Of a stretch of 64,000 bases of DNA, positions 44,134-54,301 are shown one piece after another (position 1 is the first letter of the stretch; every line of letters begins with the position of its first letter). Origin of the DNA: Clostridium algoriphilum (lineage in GTDB: Bacteria; Bacillota; Clostridia; Clostridiales; Clostridiaceae); NCBI RefSeq assembly GCF_020443705.1, contig NZ_JAIZZK010000001.1:310001-374000 (forward strand). Reading direction: 5' to 3'. A model generated the notes under the pieces. It did not search any database, was not told the origin of the DNA, and worked only from the letters and a program-made list of their open reading frames with translations. Made by a program: the position numbers and the translations under genes.

Positions 44134-45843
44134 TTATTTGTTATATGGAATTTCAACTATAAATTTACTTCCTACACCTAATTTACTTTCCACATATATT
44201 TTTCCATTAAATTGAAGCACTATATGCTTAACAATTGCAAGTCCTAATCCCGTACCACCTTTAGACCTTGACCGAGCCTTATCTACTCTGTAGAATCTTT
44301 CAAAAAGACGTGAAATTTGTTTTTTATCTATTCCAACTCCTGTATCTTCAACCCACAGAATACACTTATCAGCCTTACTCTCCATTCCAATACAAACACT
44401 ATCTCCTGATTCTGAGTAGTTTAGTGCATTGTCTACTAAGTTAATTAACATTTGTTTAAACCTATCTGTATCACCTATAATTGTCTTTATGATCTGCTTT
44501 TGAACTACCAACTTAATTCCTTTTATATTTGCGGTATTTATCATTAAATTATAGACATCTTCTATAATTTTATTAACATCAATATTTTCATTTTTAACTT
44601 CCTTTTGTTGTTCTATATGAGAAAGCGTTAAAATGTCAGTAATCAATCTAGTTAATCTTTCAACTTCTTCATTAATTATATTTAAGAATTTTTCCTTTGT
44701 TGGGGCATCATCAACATATTTCAGTGTTTCTGCAAACCCTTTAATAGATGTTAAAGGTGTTTTAAGCTCATGCGAAACGTTTGCTACAAATTGAGTCCTC
44801 ATTTTTTCTAGTTTTTTCACCTCAGTAATGTCTTGTACAACTGCCACAGTCCCAATGTGCTCGTTATCGTTAATTATATCAGCAGTTTTAATTCTTAATT
44901 CTCTTTCTTCTGGCCAAGCTATTTTTATTTCTTTATAATTATCATCACTATTATTGAGCATATTCTCTAATTCAAAATTTCGTATGTTATCAAGAAGATT
45001 TTGTCCTATAATGTCTTTAGTAATTCCAAATGTTTTTTTTGCATATGGATTAATTATTATTACCTTATTCTTTCTGTCAACTGCAATAACTCCACTCTCC
45101 ATACTTTGAAGAATAGCCTCTAGCCTATTTTGTTTGTCTGTAACCTCCTTTAATGTAAGCTCTAATTTATCTGCCATCTCATTAAAATTTTTAGCAAGCT
45201 CACCTATTTCACCATCCGATAGTATTCTAACTCTTCGATGAAATTCACCCTTACTGATTCTTGAGGTAATAAAAATTAGGTCTGTAATAGGTTTTACTAT
45301 ATTGCGGGATAGTTTTAGTGAAAACCAAATTGATACTATTGCCGAGAATATGATAGCCAAAATGTATAGTTGGAAATACTTACTTCCTAATCCATTTACA
45401 ATTTTAAGAGGCATCGAACTTCTAATAACAAAACCGTCATCAAACGTGGTTGCAAAATACATCATATTTTTCTCAGTGGATTTACTATATCTTACAGTAA
45501 ATCCATTGCCATTTTTCCTTGCTTTTATTATTTCTTGCCTTTCATTATGATTATCCATAGTTTCTGCATTTATAATTGAATCTTGAATAACTTTGCCATT
45601 TTTATTAACATATGTAACTCTAAAATCTGAACTAGCTAAGTTCTCCTTAAAAAATTTCCCGTAGTCTTTTAAATTATTACTTTGAATTAAGCTAATTATC
45701 ATATTGTTATTTGTTTGGAGTTTACTTTTTAAATTTTGTTCATATTCATAATTAAAAATAGATACAATTAATGTAGTTACTACTAAAAATATAAAAATCA
45801 CAGTACTTAATAAATATATTAATAATTTTTTTTTCATTATCAT
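44134..45843 (-). CDS. phoR: phosphate sensor histidine kinase PhoR
   Basis: The 569-residue kinase has a helix at about 8-28, an extracytoplasmic region, and a helix near 155-175. A HAMP domain follows (ITRISKGEFHRRV), then a PAS domain (GVIAVDRKNKVIIINPYA), a HisKA domain (VSHELKTPLTSIKGFAETL with the phospho-His), and the ATPase domain (NLVDNALNYS, EDTGVGI, GGTGLGLAI). It responds to phosphate limitation together with PstSCAB and PhoU. Its start overlaps the phoB stop (ATGA). Confidence 0.93.
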   Translation of the reverse strand: MIMKKKLLIYLLSTVIFIFLVVTTLIVSIFNYEYEQNLKSKLQTNNNMIISLIQSNNLKDYGKFFKENLASSDFRVTYVNKNGKVIQDSIINAETMDNHNERQEIIKARKNGNGFTVRYSKSTEKNMMYFATTFDDGFVIRSSMPLKIVNGLGSKYFQLYILAIIFSAIVSIWFSLKLSRNIVKPITDLIFITSRISKGEFHRRVRILSDGEIGELAKNFNEMADKLELTLKEVTDKQNRLEAILQSMESGVIAVDRKNKVIIINPYAKKTFGITKDIIGQNLLDNIRNFELENMLNNSDDNYKEIKIAWPEERELRIKTADIINDNEHIGTVAVVQDITEVKKLEKMRTQFVANVSHELKTPLTSIKGFAETLKYVDDAPTKEKFLNIINEEVERLTRLITDILTLSHIEQQKEVKNENIDVNKIIEDVYNLMINTANIKGIKLVVQKQIIKTIIGDTDRFKQMLINLVDNALNYSESGDSVCIGMESKADKCILWVEDTGVGIDKKQISRLFERFYRVDKARSRSKGGTGLGLAIVKHIVLQFNGKIYVESKLGVGSKFIVEIPYNK

Positions 45844-46535
45844 TCCCCAAAGTTAAATCTATATCCTATACCTCTAATGGTTTGGATATATACTGGATTT
45901 TTATCATCATCTTCGATTTTTTGTCTTAAATGTCTTATATGAACGTCTACCGTTCTTGTTTCTCCCACATATTCATACCCCCATATTTTATCTAGCAAGA
46001 AGTCTCTAGTCATCACTCTACCTTTATTCTTTATTAGTATCTGTAATAATTCAAATTCCTTTAATGTTAAATCAATCTTGTTTTCACTTTTAATAACCTC
46101 GTGTTTACCAAAGTCAATAACTAGATTCCCAACTTTAAACGTTTTTTCAACTATTTGCATAGTAGTCCTTCTTAGAATAGCTTTAACCCTTGCAACCATC
46201 TCTCTTACTGAGAATGGCTTTGTAATATAATCATCAGCACCTAGTTCAAGTCCTATTATTTTATCTATTTCTTCTCCTTTTGCTGTTATCATTATTATAG
46301 GCATATTTGCCATGTTAGAGTCTCTTCTTATTTCTTTGCATACGTCTAATCCGTCCATTCCAGGTAACATTAAATCTAATAACATTAATTGAGGCAGTTG
46401 TTCTTTAACAAGTTTTATAGCATCTATGCCGTTGTTTGCACATATAACTTTATAACCACTTTTTTCTAAATTAAATTTAATTAATTCCTGTATATGTTCT
46501 TCATCATCAACCACTAATATTTTTTCTTCAGCCAT
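45840..46535 (-). CDS. phoB: phosphate response regulator PhoB/PhoP (OmpR type)
   Basis: The 231-residue regulator has a receiver domain (VVDDEEH, phospho-acceptor in LLDLMLPG, KPF) and an OmpR-type winged helix (FELLQILIKNKGRVMTRDFLLDKIWGYEY, VDVHIRHLRQKIE). With phoR it should bind the Pho boxes upstream of pstS. The ATG follows GGAGGGATTA. Confidence 0.94.
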   Translation of the reverse strand: MAEEKILVVDDEEHIQELIKFNLEKSGYKVICANNGIDAIKLVKEQLPQLMLLDLMLPGMDGLDVCKEIRRDSNMANMPIIMITAKGEEIDKIIGLELGADDYITKPFSVREMVARVKAILRRTTMQIVEKTFKVGNLVIDFGKHEVIKSENKIDLTLKEFELLQILIKNKGRVMTRDFLLDKIWGYEYVGETRTVDVHIRHLRQKIEDDDKNPVYIQTIRGIGYRFNFGE

Positions 46536-46562
46536 ATTAATCCCTCCATATTTTTAATAACT

Positions 46563-47276
46563 TTATTGGTTTAGATAAACAAAAGAAAACATTCTTCCTT
46601 GTTTATTTTCACTAAATCTATAAGAATATAAATCATGTTCCTTATTACAAGCAGTGCAAATTTTAGTAGTACTAATATTTTCTTCCTTAATATTTTTTTC
46701 TTTAAGTTGTGCTAAAATACATTTTTCTAAATCTAATCTATTATTATTACTTATTTTAATATTACTATAAATAGCCTGACTAGTAAACTCTTCTATAAGT
46801 TCACTACTCACTTCATAGCAACACCCTCCAATATGTGGTCCAATATAAGCCCTAATATCCTTCATCCTTGAGCCATAGTTTTCCTTTAGTTTTTCTATAG
46901 TTTTGCTCACTATCATTAATTTTGTACCTTTCCAACCACTATGTATTGCAGCTATTACCGAGGCTTTACTGTCTACTAAAATTACTGGAACACAATCTGC
47001 CGTAAAAATGCCTATAGCCAAGTTTCGCTTATCTGTTATTAAAGCATCTCCATCTCTTATCTCACCATTAAACTCAAAAATATTATCACTGTGAATCTGA
47101 TTTAAATATCCAATGTCTTGTAGATTGTAATATGCTTTTATTTTTTTTAAGTTTATTAACCCTTCATCACAATTTTTATTAAAGTTTAGTCCATTTTTTG
47201 CAGTTGAAAACACAATTACTGCGTCATCATGTTCAAACTTTATAAATTCATAATTATTAATAGTTTCACTATTCAT
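46563..47276 (-). CDS. pgeF: peptidoglycan editing factor PgeF (YfiH, multicopper polyphenol oxidase fold)
   Basis: The 237-residue protein has the laccase-domain motifs FTADCVPVILVD, AAIHSGWKGT, and IGPHIGGCCYEV with metal-ligand Cys and His. Characterised homologues edit muropeptides or act as purine-nucleoside phosphorylases. The ATG at 47276 (MNSETINN) is 8 bases after GGGGG; a longer start at 47291 spans the ribosome binding site. It lies just upstream of phoB on the same strand. Confidence 0.9.
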   Translation of the reverse strand: MNSETINNYEFIKFEHDDAVIVFSTAKNGLNFNKNCDEGLINLKKIKAYYNLQDIGYLNQIHSDNIFEFNGEIRDGDALITDKRNLAIGIFTADCVPVILVDSKASVIAAIHSGWKGTKLMIVSKTIEKLKENYGSRMKDIRAYIGPHIGGCCYEVSSELIEEFTSQAIYSNIKISNNNRLDLEKCILAQLKEKNIKEENISTTKICTACNKEHDLYSYRFSENKQGRMFSFVYLNQ

Positions 47277-47338
47277 TAATTCAACCCCCATTATTTCCCT
47301 TATAAGCCTTTAACAAAATTTAATATTTTAACGGAAAA

Positions 47339-47369
47339 ATGTCTAAGGGTATTCCTACTCCTTAGACAT
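47339..47369 (-). terminator. terminator overlapping the nrdR stop
   Basis: ATGTCTAAGG and CCTTAGACAT form a perfect 10-bp stem, with the nrdR stop codon in the loop and a TTTTT run after it on the minus strand. Confidence 0.75.
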
Positions 47370-47810
47370 TAGTTTTCTTATTTCTTCCATGAAAGTGTTA
47401 ATATCTTTAAATTGCCTATAAACCGAAGCAAACCTAACATACGATACCTCATCAACATTCTTTAAAATACTCATGATAATTTCTCCTATGTAATCAGATT
47501 TTACTTCTGTAAGCATTTCATTGTTTAACTGTTTTTCTACTTCATCACATATAGTTTCTATTTGCATTCTTGAAACTGGCCTCTTTTGACATGCCTTCAT
47601 AAGACCATTCAATATTTTTGTTCTATCAAAATATTCTCTATTGTTATCCTTTTTTATTACTAAAATAGGTACATTTTCCACTTTTTCATAAGTAGTATAA
47701 CGTTTAAAACAATTTAAACACTCTCTTCTTCTTCTAGTCGCAATATTATCATCTGTTGATCTAGAATCAACTACTTTACTTTCTTCACAGCTACAATATG
47801 GACATTTCAA
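47355..47810 (-). CDS. nrdR: transcriptional repressor NrdR
   Basis: The 151-residue repressor controls ribonucleotide reductase genes according to ATP/dATP levels. It has the N-terminal zinc ribbon (MKCPYC, then RRRECLNCFKRYTTYE) and the ATP-cone domain (ILVIKKDNNREYFDRTKILNGLMKACQKRPV). Length is typical. The start is TTG at 47810. The genes around it are the usual clostridial order ylmC-nrdR-pgeF. Confidence 0.95.
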   Translation of the reverse strand: MKCPYCSCEESKVVDSRSTDDNIATRRRRECLNCFKRYTTYEKVENVPILVIKKDNNREYFDRTKILNGLMKACQKRPVSRMQIETICDEVEKQLNNEMLTEVKSDYIGEIIMSILKNVDEVSYVRFASVYRQFKDINTFMEEIRKLMSKE

Positions 47811-47870
47811 TGTTATTCACGCCCTTTTCCTAGTATAGTTAGCAAATATACTAACATTATACACTCTTTC

Positions 47871-48131
47871 TTATTCGTTTTCTATATCAACATCACTTCC
47901 ATCTACAAGAATAACATCTACACCAATTTTTTTAATTTTTTCCCAAGGTATCTCAACGCTATTATTTTTATTGAACCAAGATGATTTTTGAGTTGGAAGA
48001 AGAATTGAAATAATTCTATAATCATCACAATCCACTTTAAAATCCTTAATATATCCTAATTTTGATCCAGAATTAATATCTATAATTTCCATCTGTCTTA
48101 AGTTATTTATTGCAAACATTAAGCTTTCCAT
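47871..48131 (-). CDS. YlmC/YmxH family sporulation protein (PRC-barrel)
   Basis: The 86-residue protein is a small PRC-barrel (LRQMEIIDINSGSKLGYIKDFKVDCDD) of the YlmC/YmxH family, found next to sporulation sigma genes. Its molecular role is unclear. The ATG follows GGGGGG at good spacing. Confidence 0.82.
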   Translation of the reverse strand: MESLMFAINNLRQMEIIDINSGSKLGYIKDFKVDCDDYRIISILLPTQKSSWFNKNNSVEIPWEKIKKIGVDVILVDGSDVDIENE

Positions 48132-48311
48132 TTTATTACCCCCCTATCAGTTTTCTCCAAACGTTTATCAATACAGCTAGTTAGTATGCTAGTCTATTTT
48201 TTTAAAATACCTATACTTTATATTATTTATATTCATTAGGTGTTAGATTTATTATTTAAAATTGAAATATTTTTTTAATTTTAAAATAGCATTAAAAATA
48301 AGCTTACAAAA

Positions 48312-48332
48312 AGGGTCCTACTAGAGAACCCT
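48312..48332 (-). terminator. terminator after sigE
   Basis: AGGGT and ACCCT with inner paired bases form a short GC-containing stem, followed on the minus strand by TTTTTG, 36 bases past the sigE stop. Confidence 0.65.
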
Positions 48333-48367
48333 AAACATAATTTCTATCTAAACTTATTCAGTTTTGA

Positions 48368-49075
48368 CTAAACCATTTTATTAATTTCTTTTTGCAATCT
48401 TTTTATTATTCTTTTTTCAAGTCTCGATATATAAGATTGCGATATTCCAAGAATGTCCGCCACTTCCTTTTGTGTTTTTTCTATAGTCCCATTTAAACCA
48501 AACCTTAACTGAACAATTTCTTTTTCCCTTGCATTTAAACGTTGCATAGCAAGCCAAAGTAATTGTTTATCTACATCCTCTTCAATAATATTGTAAACTA
48601 CATCATTATCTGTGCCAATAATGTCTGAAAGCAATAGTTCATTACCATCCCAGTCAACATTTAATGGCTCATAAAGAGATATTTCTGTTTTAATTTTACT
48701 ATTTCTCCTAAGATACATTAATATTTCATTTTCAATACATCTTGAAGCATATGTAGCTAGCTTAATTTGCTTTTCTGGATCAAAGGTATTAACTGCTTTT
48801 ATTAATCCAATGGTTCCTACAGAAATTAGATCTTCAACATTTACACCTGTATTCTCAAATTTCCTTGCTATATATACTACGAGTCTTAAATTTCTTTCAA
48901 TCAAAGTGGCCCTTATTTGTTTATCACCTGTGTCTAATTTATTCACTAATTCATACTCTTCATCTTTTGTTAAAGGAGGCGGAAGTGCATCATTTCCTCC
49001 TATATAAAACAAATTGTTTGAAAACATTTTGAATTTTGCAAATAAATTGTTTAACATCACTTTAAAATTAAACAT
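48368..49075 (-). CDS. sigE: mother-cell sporulation sigma factor SigE
   Basis: The 235-residue sigma factor has a pro-sequence of roughly 27 residues, then [15 protein letters not shown] and sigma regions 2 ([42 protein letters not shown]) and 4 ([24 protein letters not shown]). It is made inactive and cleaved by SpoIIGA, whose gene is directly upstream. The ATG at 49075 follows AAGGGGGAT; a longer frame to 49111 has no ribosome binding site. Confidence 0.95.
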   Translation of the reverse strand: MFNFKVMLNNLFAKFKMFSNNLFYIGGNDALPPPLTKDEEYELVNKLDTGDKQIRATLIERNLRLVVYIARKFENTGVNVEDLISVGTIGLIKAVNTFDPEKQIKLATYASRCIENEILMYLRRNSKIKTEISLYEPLNVDWDGNELLLSDIIGTDNDVVYNIIEEDVDKQLLWLAMQRLNAREKEIVQLRFGLNGTIEKTQKEVADILGISQSYISRLEKRIIKRLQKEINKMV

Positions 49076-49165
49076 AATATCCCCCTTAACTCTATTATTA
49101 TCATAAAACAATCATTATCATTAATCAATTATTATCATTAAGCAATTATTAATATTTGCAGCTAA

Positions 49166-49972
49166 CTAACTGAGTATGCCTCTAGACATTAATCCATTAT
49201 AGTCGTTATCTTTGCTTAATTTGTACTCACAAAAGGCTATAATTACATCCTTTGTTTCAATATTTTTTTCGTCAATATGAATACTAATATATTCTGGTTT
49301 GAAACCTATAAGTTTGCCATTTGTTCCATTAACTACAGTGTATGGAATAAAGTAGGTATTGTTTTTTTCAAGCATTATTTCACTTAAACTATCCCGTTCA
49401 ACAATTAATACTGGTAATTTTGTAGCAGGCTCGCGAAGCTCGTTTCCGGTATCTAAAAATGCCTTAATAGTTTTTTTATAGTTTTTATTTATTATATCAA
49501 TAGTGTATATAAGCGTTGACATTTTTTTTCTATCTCCTATAAAAATGATAATCCTATATATCAATATATAAATTATCATTACTGAAAGTAGTAATTTTTC
49601 ATAAGGAAAATTTATTATGATTACATTGAATGACATATCTTTACTATTATTCATCTGAATAAATAAACACATTCCTGCTAAAAGAATTGAATATAATAAA
49701 AAGATTAAAGATGCCTTAATATTGAATAAAATATTCTTTTCTCTAAAAGTGATTAAAATCATCACAATTAATATTAGTATTTTAAAAGGAAAGTATGTTA
49801 AGGATTTAAGCTCTGGGTACAACACTGTTAAGACATACAAGCTACCTACAAAACTTGATACACACATCCAAATAAGCTTTACTCTTTTTCTTAATGTCTG
49901 AACGGTAACATGCAATATGAATAGATTAACTATAAAATTCACTAACAAAAGAACATCTACATATACTACCAC
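49166..49972 (-). CDS. spoIIGA: sigma-E processing peptidase SpoIIGA
   Basis: The 268-residue membrane protease has five N-terminal helices and a cytoplasmic aspartic protease domain with the catalytic motif FLDTGNELREP. It cuts the pro-sequence from SigE after a signal from the forespore. The start is GTG after GGAGGAGGAG, giving MVVYVDVLLLVNF, the family's usual opening. sigE follows after 90 bases. Confidence 0.93.
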   Translation of the reverse strand: MVVYVDVLLLVNFIVNLFILHVTVQTLRKRVKLIWMCVSSFVGSLYVLTVLYPELKSLTYFPFKILILIVMILITFREKNILFNIKASLIFLLYSILLAGMCLFIQMNNSKDMSFNVIIINFPYEKLLLSVMIIYILIYRIIIFIGDRKKMSTLIYTIDIINKNYKKTIKAFLDTGNELREPATKLPVLIVERDSLSEIMLEKNNTYFIPYTVVNGTNGKLIGFKPEYISIHIDEKNIETKDVIIAFCEYKLSKDNDYNGLMSRGILS

Positions 49973-50232
49973 TCGCTCCTCCTCCTTTGGAATTATTATA
50001 TAACTTTTGAGCTCAATATTTTGTCATTTTTTACCACATAATAATATTTTTATTTCTCTATAAAACGTCATTACTTCCCATATTATCTTAAATATATATT
50101 TAATAAAAAAAAAGGCACATTCCCAACATATTAATTGTGTTAACAAACCCCCTTTAAATGGTTTCTGCTAAGTCAATTACAATATGTAGAGCTATATGTC
50201 CTATAAAGGTTTAAATCTGTTCTAAACAAAAA

Positions 50233-50255
50233 TAAAGTGCCATATAGGCACTTTA
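50233..50255 (-). terminator. terminator after ftsZ
   Basis: TAAAGTGCC and GGCACTTTA form a 9-bp stem, followed on the minus strand by TTTTTG, just after the ftsZ stop. Confidence 0.8.
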
Positions 50256-50262
50256 CTATGTA

Positions 50263-51354
50263 TTATTTGTTTTGTCTTCTTAAAAAAGCTGGAATTTCTA
50301 AATCTGAGTCTTCATAATCTCTAGTTGACGCAACTTCTTCAATAGGTTTAATTGTCTCTTTTACTTTAGATTTTGGTACAGGTTTATTTTGCATTACTTT
50401 GTCATTTTCAAAACCAGTTGCAATAACTGTTATTCTTATTTCATCCTTTAGACTTTCGTCTATAACTGCTCCAAATATAATATTGGCATCTGGATCAGCT
50501 GCTCCTTGAACAATTTCAGCCGCTTCATTAATTTCTAATAATCCGAGGTCCATACCACCAGTAATATTTAAAAGTACTCCAGTAGCACCAACTATAGAAG
50601 TTTCTAGAAGTGGACTTGAGATAGCTTGTTTAGCAGCCTCTTGAGATCTATTATCCCCTGAAGCTTTACCAACACCCATATGTGCAAGGCCTTTAGCAAG
50701 CATTATTGTTCTCACATCTGCAAAATCTAGATTTACAAGACCAGGTATAGTGATCAAATCGGATATACCTTGTATACCTTGTCTTAATACATCATCTGCC
50801 ATTTTAAAAGAATCCATTAGTGTTGTTTTCTTATCAACCATGGTTAATAATCTTTCATTCGGAATCGTTACTAATGTATCTACTACTTCTTTAAGAGTTT
50901 TTATTCCCATTTCAGCATGAATCATTCTTTTTCGGCCTTCAAATGGGAATGGTTTTGTTACAACTCCTACCGTTAATATTCCCATGGATTTAGCAATCTC
51001 CGCAACCACAGGTGCAGCTCCAGTACCTGTGCCACCTCCCATACCTGCAGTAATGAATACCATATCTGCTCCTTTTATTGCTTGAGAAATTTCTTCTTTA
51101 CTTTCTTCTGCTGCTTTCATACCTATTTCCGGATTAGCTCCTGCTCCTAGACCCTTAGTTAGTTTATCACCAATCTGAATTTTTTGAACCGCATGGGAAA
51201 GAATCAAAGCCTGTTTGTCTGTATTTATAGCTATAAACTCTACATTTTTAAGACCCTCAATAATCATTCTGTTTATAGCATTATTTCCTCCGCCTCCACA
51301 CCCAATTACCTTAATCTGAGCAAATTCTTGAACATCAACATCAAAATCTAGCAC
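50263..51354 (-). CDS. ftsZ: cell division protein FtsZ
   Basis: The 363-residue tubulin-like GTPase forms the division ring. The GTP-binding signature [14 protein letters not shown], the [18 protein letters not shown] opening and the C-terminal peptide [13 protein letters not shown] that binds FtsA are all present. The start is GTG after AGGAGGT. It lies 15 bases after ftsA. Confidence 0.98.
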   Translation of the reverse strand: MLDFDVDVQEFAQIKVIGCGGGGNNAINRMIIEGLKNVEFIAINTDKQALILSHAVQKIQIGDKLTKGLGAGANPEIGMKAAEESKEEISQAIKGADMVFITAGMGGGTGTGAAPVVAEIAKSMGILTVGVVTKPFPFEGRKRMIHAEMGIKTLKEVVDTLVTIPNERLLTMVDKKTTLMDSFKMADDVLRQGIQGISDLITIPGLVNLDFADVRTIMLAKGLAHMGVGKASGDNRSQEAAKQAISSPLLETSIVGATGVLLNITGGMDLGLLEINEAAEIVQGAADPDANIIFGAVIDESLKDEIRITVIATGFENDKVMQNKPVPKSKVKETIKPIEEVASTRDYEDSDLEIPAFLRRQNK

Positions 51355-51369
51355 AACACTACCTCCTCT

Positions 51370-52623
51370 TTAGAAAAAATCTGCAAAAAAACCTTTAACT
51401 TTTGATGCAAATCCATTTTTCCCTTTTATATTTTGGTTTTTTGACCAATTATTATCATATGATTGTTCATCTAATTCTTCAAATGAACTATTACTAGTTT
51501 TCAGATTATTAACAGCTTGTATAACTATTCCTACTGCAGTAACATATATAGGGCTAGCCGCTCCTACATACTCCGGTGAACCTATTCTAACTGACTTATC
51601 TAGTACCTCTTTGCTTAGTTCATTAGTGCCTCTAAATAAAGATATACCTCCACCAACTATAACAACACCCGAAACTTCTTTATAAAATCCACTATTTAAT
51701 AAATTTCTTTTTATTAGTTGTAATAATTCTTCTACTCTCGCATGAATTATATCAACTAATAAATTTTCATCAATTTCCATTAAATTATTATAAGAATCCT
51801 TAACTCTTATTTTATGTGTGTCGTCTCCTTTTCCTTTAACAAGACTTCCATATTTAAGCTTTAATCTTTCGCCTTCGCTAAAAGGAACTTTAAGGCATAC
51901 TGATATATCATTAGTTATGTTATCCCCACCTAATTGAACAATGGAAGTATATTTTAATTTACCACTTTTGTAAATAGATATATCAATAGTTTGAGCTCCA
52001 ACATCTACAAGGGTTATGCCCATATCCTTCTCTTCTTTTCTAAGTACAGCCTCAGATATTGCTGATGGTTGAAGTACTATACCATTAACTTTAATTCCCG
52101 CTCTTTTAACACTTTTCAGTAAATTACTAACTACTGTGGATTGAGCCATGACAACTTGTCCTTCTACTTCGAGCCTTACTCCACTCATGCCTCTAGGATC
52201 TTTAATATTGTCATATCCATCGACAATATATTGCTCAGGCTCAACTCCTACAATTTCTTTATCTGATGGAACTGAGATAAGTTTAGCTGCTTCAATTACC
52301 CTGTCCACATCACTCTGTTTAATTTCTCTGTCTTCAGAAGATATCGCAATCATACCTGTATTTCTTACCAGTTCACAAATCCCTCCAGGCAATGATATAT
52401 ATCCCTCACTGATTTGTGTATCTGTCATACGTTCTAATTGTGTAATGCATTGTTTTATAGCTTCAGCTGTGCTATCAATATCTATGACAACTGATTTATT
52501 TAAACCACTACATGCAACTGATGTAATGCCTATAATCTGAAGTTTCCCATTACTACTAACTTTACCAACTGCTCCGCATACTTTTGATGATCCTAAGTCT
52601 ATTCCTACTATTTGTTCATTCAT
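51370..52623 (-). CDS. ftsA: cell division protein FtsA
   Basis: The 417-residue actin-like ATPase tethers FtsZ to the membrane. It has the phosphate-1 motif GIDLGSSKVCGAVG, the phosphate-2 motif TLVDVGAQTIDIS, adenosine motif VVIVGGGISLF, and a C-terminal amphipathic helix (GFASKVKGFFADFF) for membrane binding. It forms an operon with ftsZ. The ATG follows GAGGGGGAT. Confidence 0.95.
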   Translation of the reverse strand: MNEQIVGIDLGSSKVCGAVGKVSSNGKLQIIGITSVACSGLNKSVVIDIDSTAEAIKQCITQLERMTDTQISEGYISLPGGICELVRNTGMIAISSEDREIKQSDVDRVIEAAKLISVPSDKEIVGVEPEQYIVDGYDNIKDPRGMSGVRLEVEGQVVMAQSTVVSNLLKSVKRAGIKVNGIVLQPSAISEAVLRKEEKDMGITLVDVGAQTIDISIYKSGKLKYTSIVQLGGDNITNDISVCLKVPFSEGERLKLKYGSLVKGKGDDTHKIRVKDSYNNLMEIDENLLVDIIHARVEELLQLIKRNLLNSGFYKEVSGVVIVGGGISLFRGTNELSKEVLDKSVRIGSPEYVGAASPIYVTAVGIVIQAVNNLKTSNSSFEELDEQSYDNNWSKNQNIKGKNGFASKVKGFFADFF

Positions 52624-52995
52624 TAAGTTTATCCCCCCTCATAAGAGAAACCTTAAGTGTATATATTCAACAAAAAAATAAATTTTCCTCTTATTTAAAT
52701 CATTTTTTTAAAATATTTATTATAGATACAAATACAATTAAAACTAATTACATTTTATTGTATTTTTGCGGATATATATAAACTTAATTTCAAATTAGTA
52801 AACTACATTAAATTAATAATGTTAAAAAGCTAACTTGTTCTTCTAAACTAAGTATAATAGCAATATATAGAAAAAGCAATATTATATCGTGAAGAATATT
52901 TATCCAAACGGAATAATCTCCTTTTTTTTACATTTTAACATAAAAAGAAAGCTAAAAGCTATAATTCTTTATACTTTTAGCTTTTTTTATTATTT
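52624..52995. other. intergenic region pilT / ftsA
   Basis: This AT-rich stretch contains the pilT terminator (52948-52984) and must hold the ftsAZ promoter, which I cannot place with confidence. I see no gene. Confidence 0.45.
52948..52984 (-). terminator. terminator after pilT
   Basis: AAAGCTAAAAG and CTTTTAGCTTT form an 11-bp stem 12 bases past the pilT stop codon, with T-rich sequence after it on the minus strand. Confidence 0.75.
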
Positions 52996-54054
52996 CTATA
53001 ATGATAACATTCTTAGCATCATTTCATTATCAACTGAATAAGTCATGGCTTCATCTTTAGATATAGTACCTTTTTTATATAACTCTGCAATTGACATATC
53101 CATAGTTTTCATACCGTATTTACCACCAGTTTGAACACATGATTGCAATTGATGTGTTTTACCCTCGCGAATAAGATTTTGAATTGCTGGAGTTGATATC
53201 ATTATCTCGAGCGCCGCAACTCTTCCTTTTTCACTTATCTTAGGTATTAATTGCTGCGAAACTATTCCCTGCATTACAGCGGCTAATTGTACTTTAATTT
53301 GTTGCTGTTGGTGTGTAGGGAATACATCCACTATTCTGTCTACTGTTTTTGCTGCGCCTATAGTATGTAGCGTAGAGAAAACCAAATGTCCAGTTTCTGC
53401 TGCAGTAATAGCAATAGAAATTGTTTCAAGATCCCTCATTTCCCCTACTAATATAACATCTGGATCTTCTCTAAGTATAGCCTTCAATGCATTTTTATAA
53501 TTTTTACTGTCTTTCCCAATTTCTCTTTGATTAATAATGGATTTATTGTGTTTGTGCAAATATTCAATAGGGTCCTCAAGTGTTATAATATTACATGCTC
53601 TAGTAGAATTAATTTCATTAACCATAGCAGCGAGTGTGGTACTTTTACCACTTCCCGTAGGCCCCGTTACTAAAACTAACCCTCTTTGTTTTGTAGTGAG
53701 AGACCTTACAACCTCTGGAAGACAAAGCTGTTTAAGTGTAGGTATTTTTAGCGCAACTACCCTAATAGCTATAGTATCGCTTCCTCTTTGCTTATAAACA
53801 TTAACTCTAAATCTTCCGAGACCTCCAACAGAGTACGAAGTATCAATTTCCCCATTTTCAAGGTATTCTCCATAATAATCTTCTAGAATTTCCCTGGAGT
53901 ATTTTTCTGTATCAGCTGGAGTTAGTTTATCTTCTCCTACTCGTATTAAATGACCATTAACTCTAATTACCGGTACCGATCCAACTGTTAAGTGAAGATC
54001 CGATGCATTTTGATTCGTGGTTTTTTCTAGTAATTCATTAAGAGGTATCATCAT
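52996..54054 (-). CDS. pilT: type IV pilus retraction ATPase PilT
   Basis: The 352-residue secretion ATPase drives pilus retraction. It has Walker A GPTGSGKST (131-139), the Asp box ITLEDPIEYLH, Walker B ILVGEMRDLETI, the His box STLHTIGAA and the PilT-type end (AIAELYKKGTISKDEAM). No other pilus gene is in the window. Either of two adjacent ATG codons after AGGAGG could be the start. Confidence 0.95.
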   Translation of the reverse strand: MMIPLNELLEKTTNQNASDLHLTVGSVPVIRVNGHLIRVGEDKLTPADTEKYSREILEDYYGEYLENGEIDTSYSVGGLGRFRVNVYKQRGSDTIAIRVVALKIPTLKQLCLPEVVRSLTTKQRGLVLVTGPTGSGKSTTLAAMVNEINSTRACNIITLEDPIEYLHKHNKSIINQREIGKDSKNYKNALKAILREDPDVILVGEMRDLETISIAITAAETGHLVFSTLHTIGAAKTVDRIVDVFPTHQQQQIKVQLAAVMQGIVSQQLIPKISEKGRVAALEIMISTPAIQNLIREGKTHQLQSCVQTGGKYGMKTMDMSIAELYKKGTISKDEAMTYSVDNEMMLRMLSL

Positions 54055-54301
54055 TGGTCCTCCTGTTCTTTAATGAAGTTTCACAAATATCTATGGCAAT
54101 ATCAGTTTAAAACTTTCACATATCTTTGCCATTTATAAATTCGCTCCATTTTCTTCAAATAACTGTATAAACTTTGTTTTATATAACATATAAGATTAGT
54201 TATAAATTACTTTTCACTAAATCATTTTTAAGCTTTAGCCTAAATTAGTTAACTCCATTATTACATATAATGGTGTACAATTTACAATTATACCATAGTT
54301 G

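Noticed and set aside
49973-50262. Possible Spo0A boxes before spoIIGA
   Set aside because: TGACAAA-like words occur, but none matches TGTCGAA well enough to call, even though Spo0A control is likely from the family.
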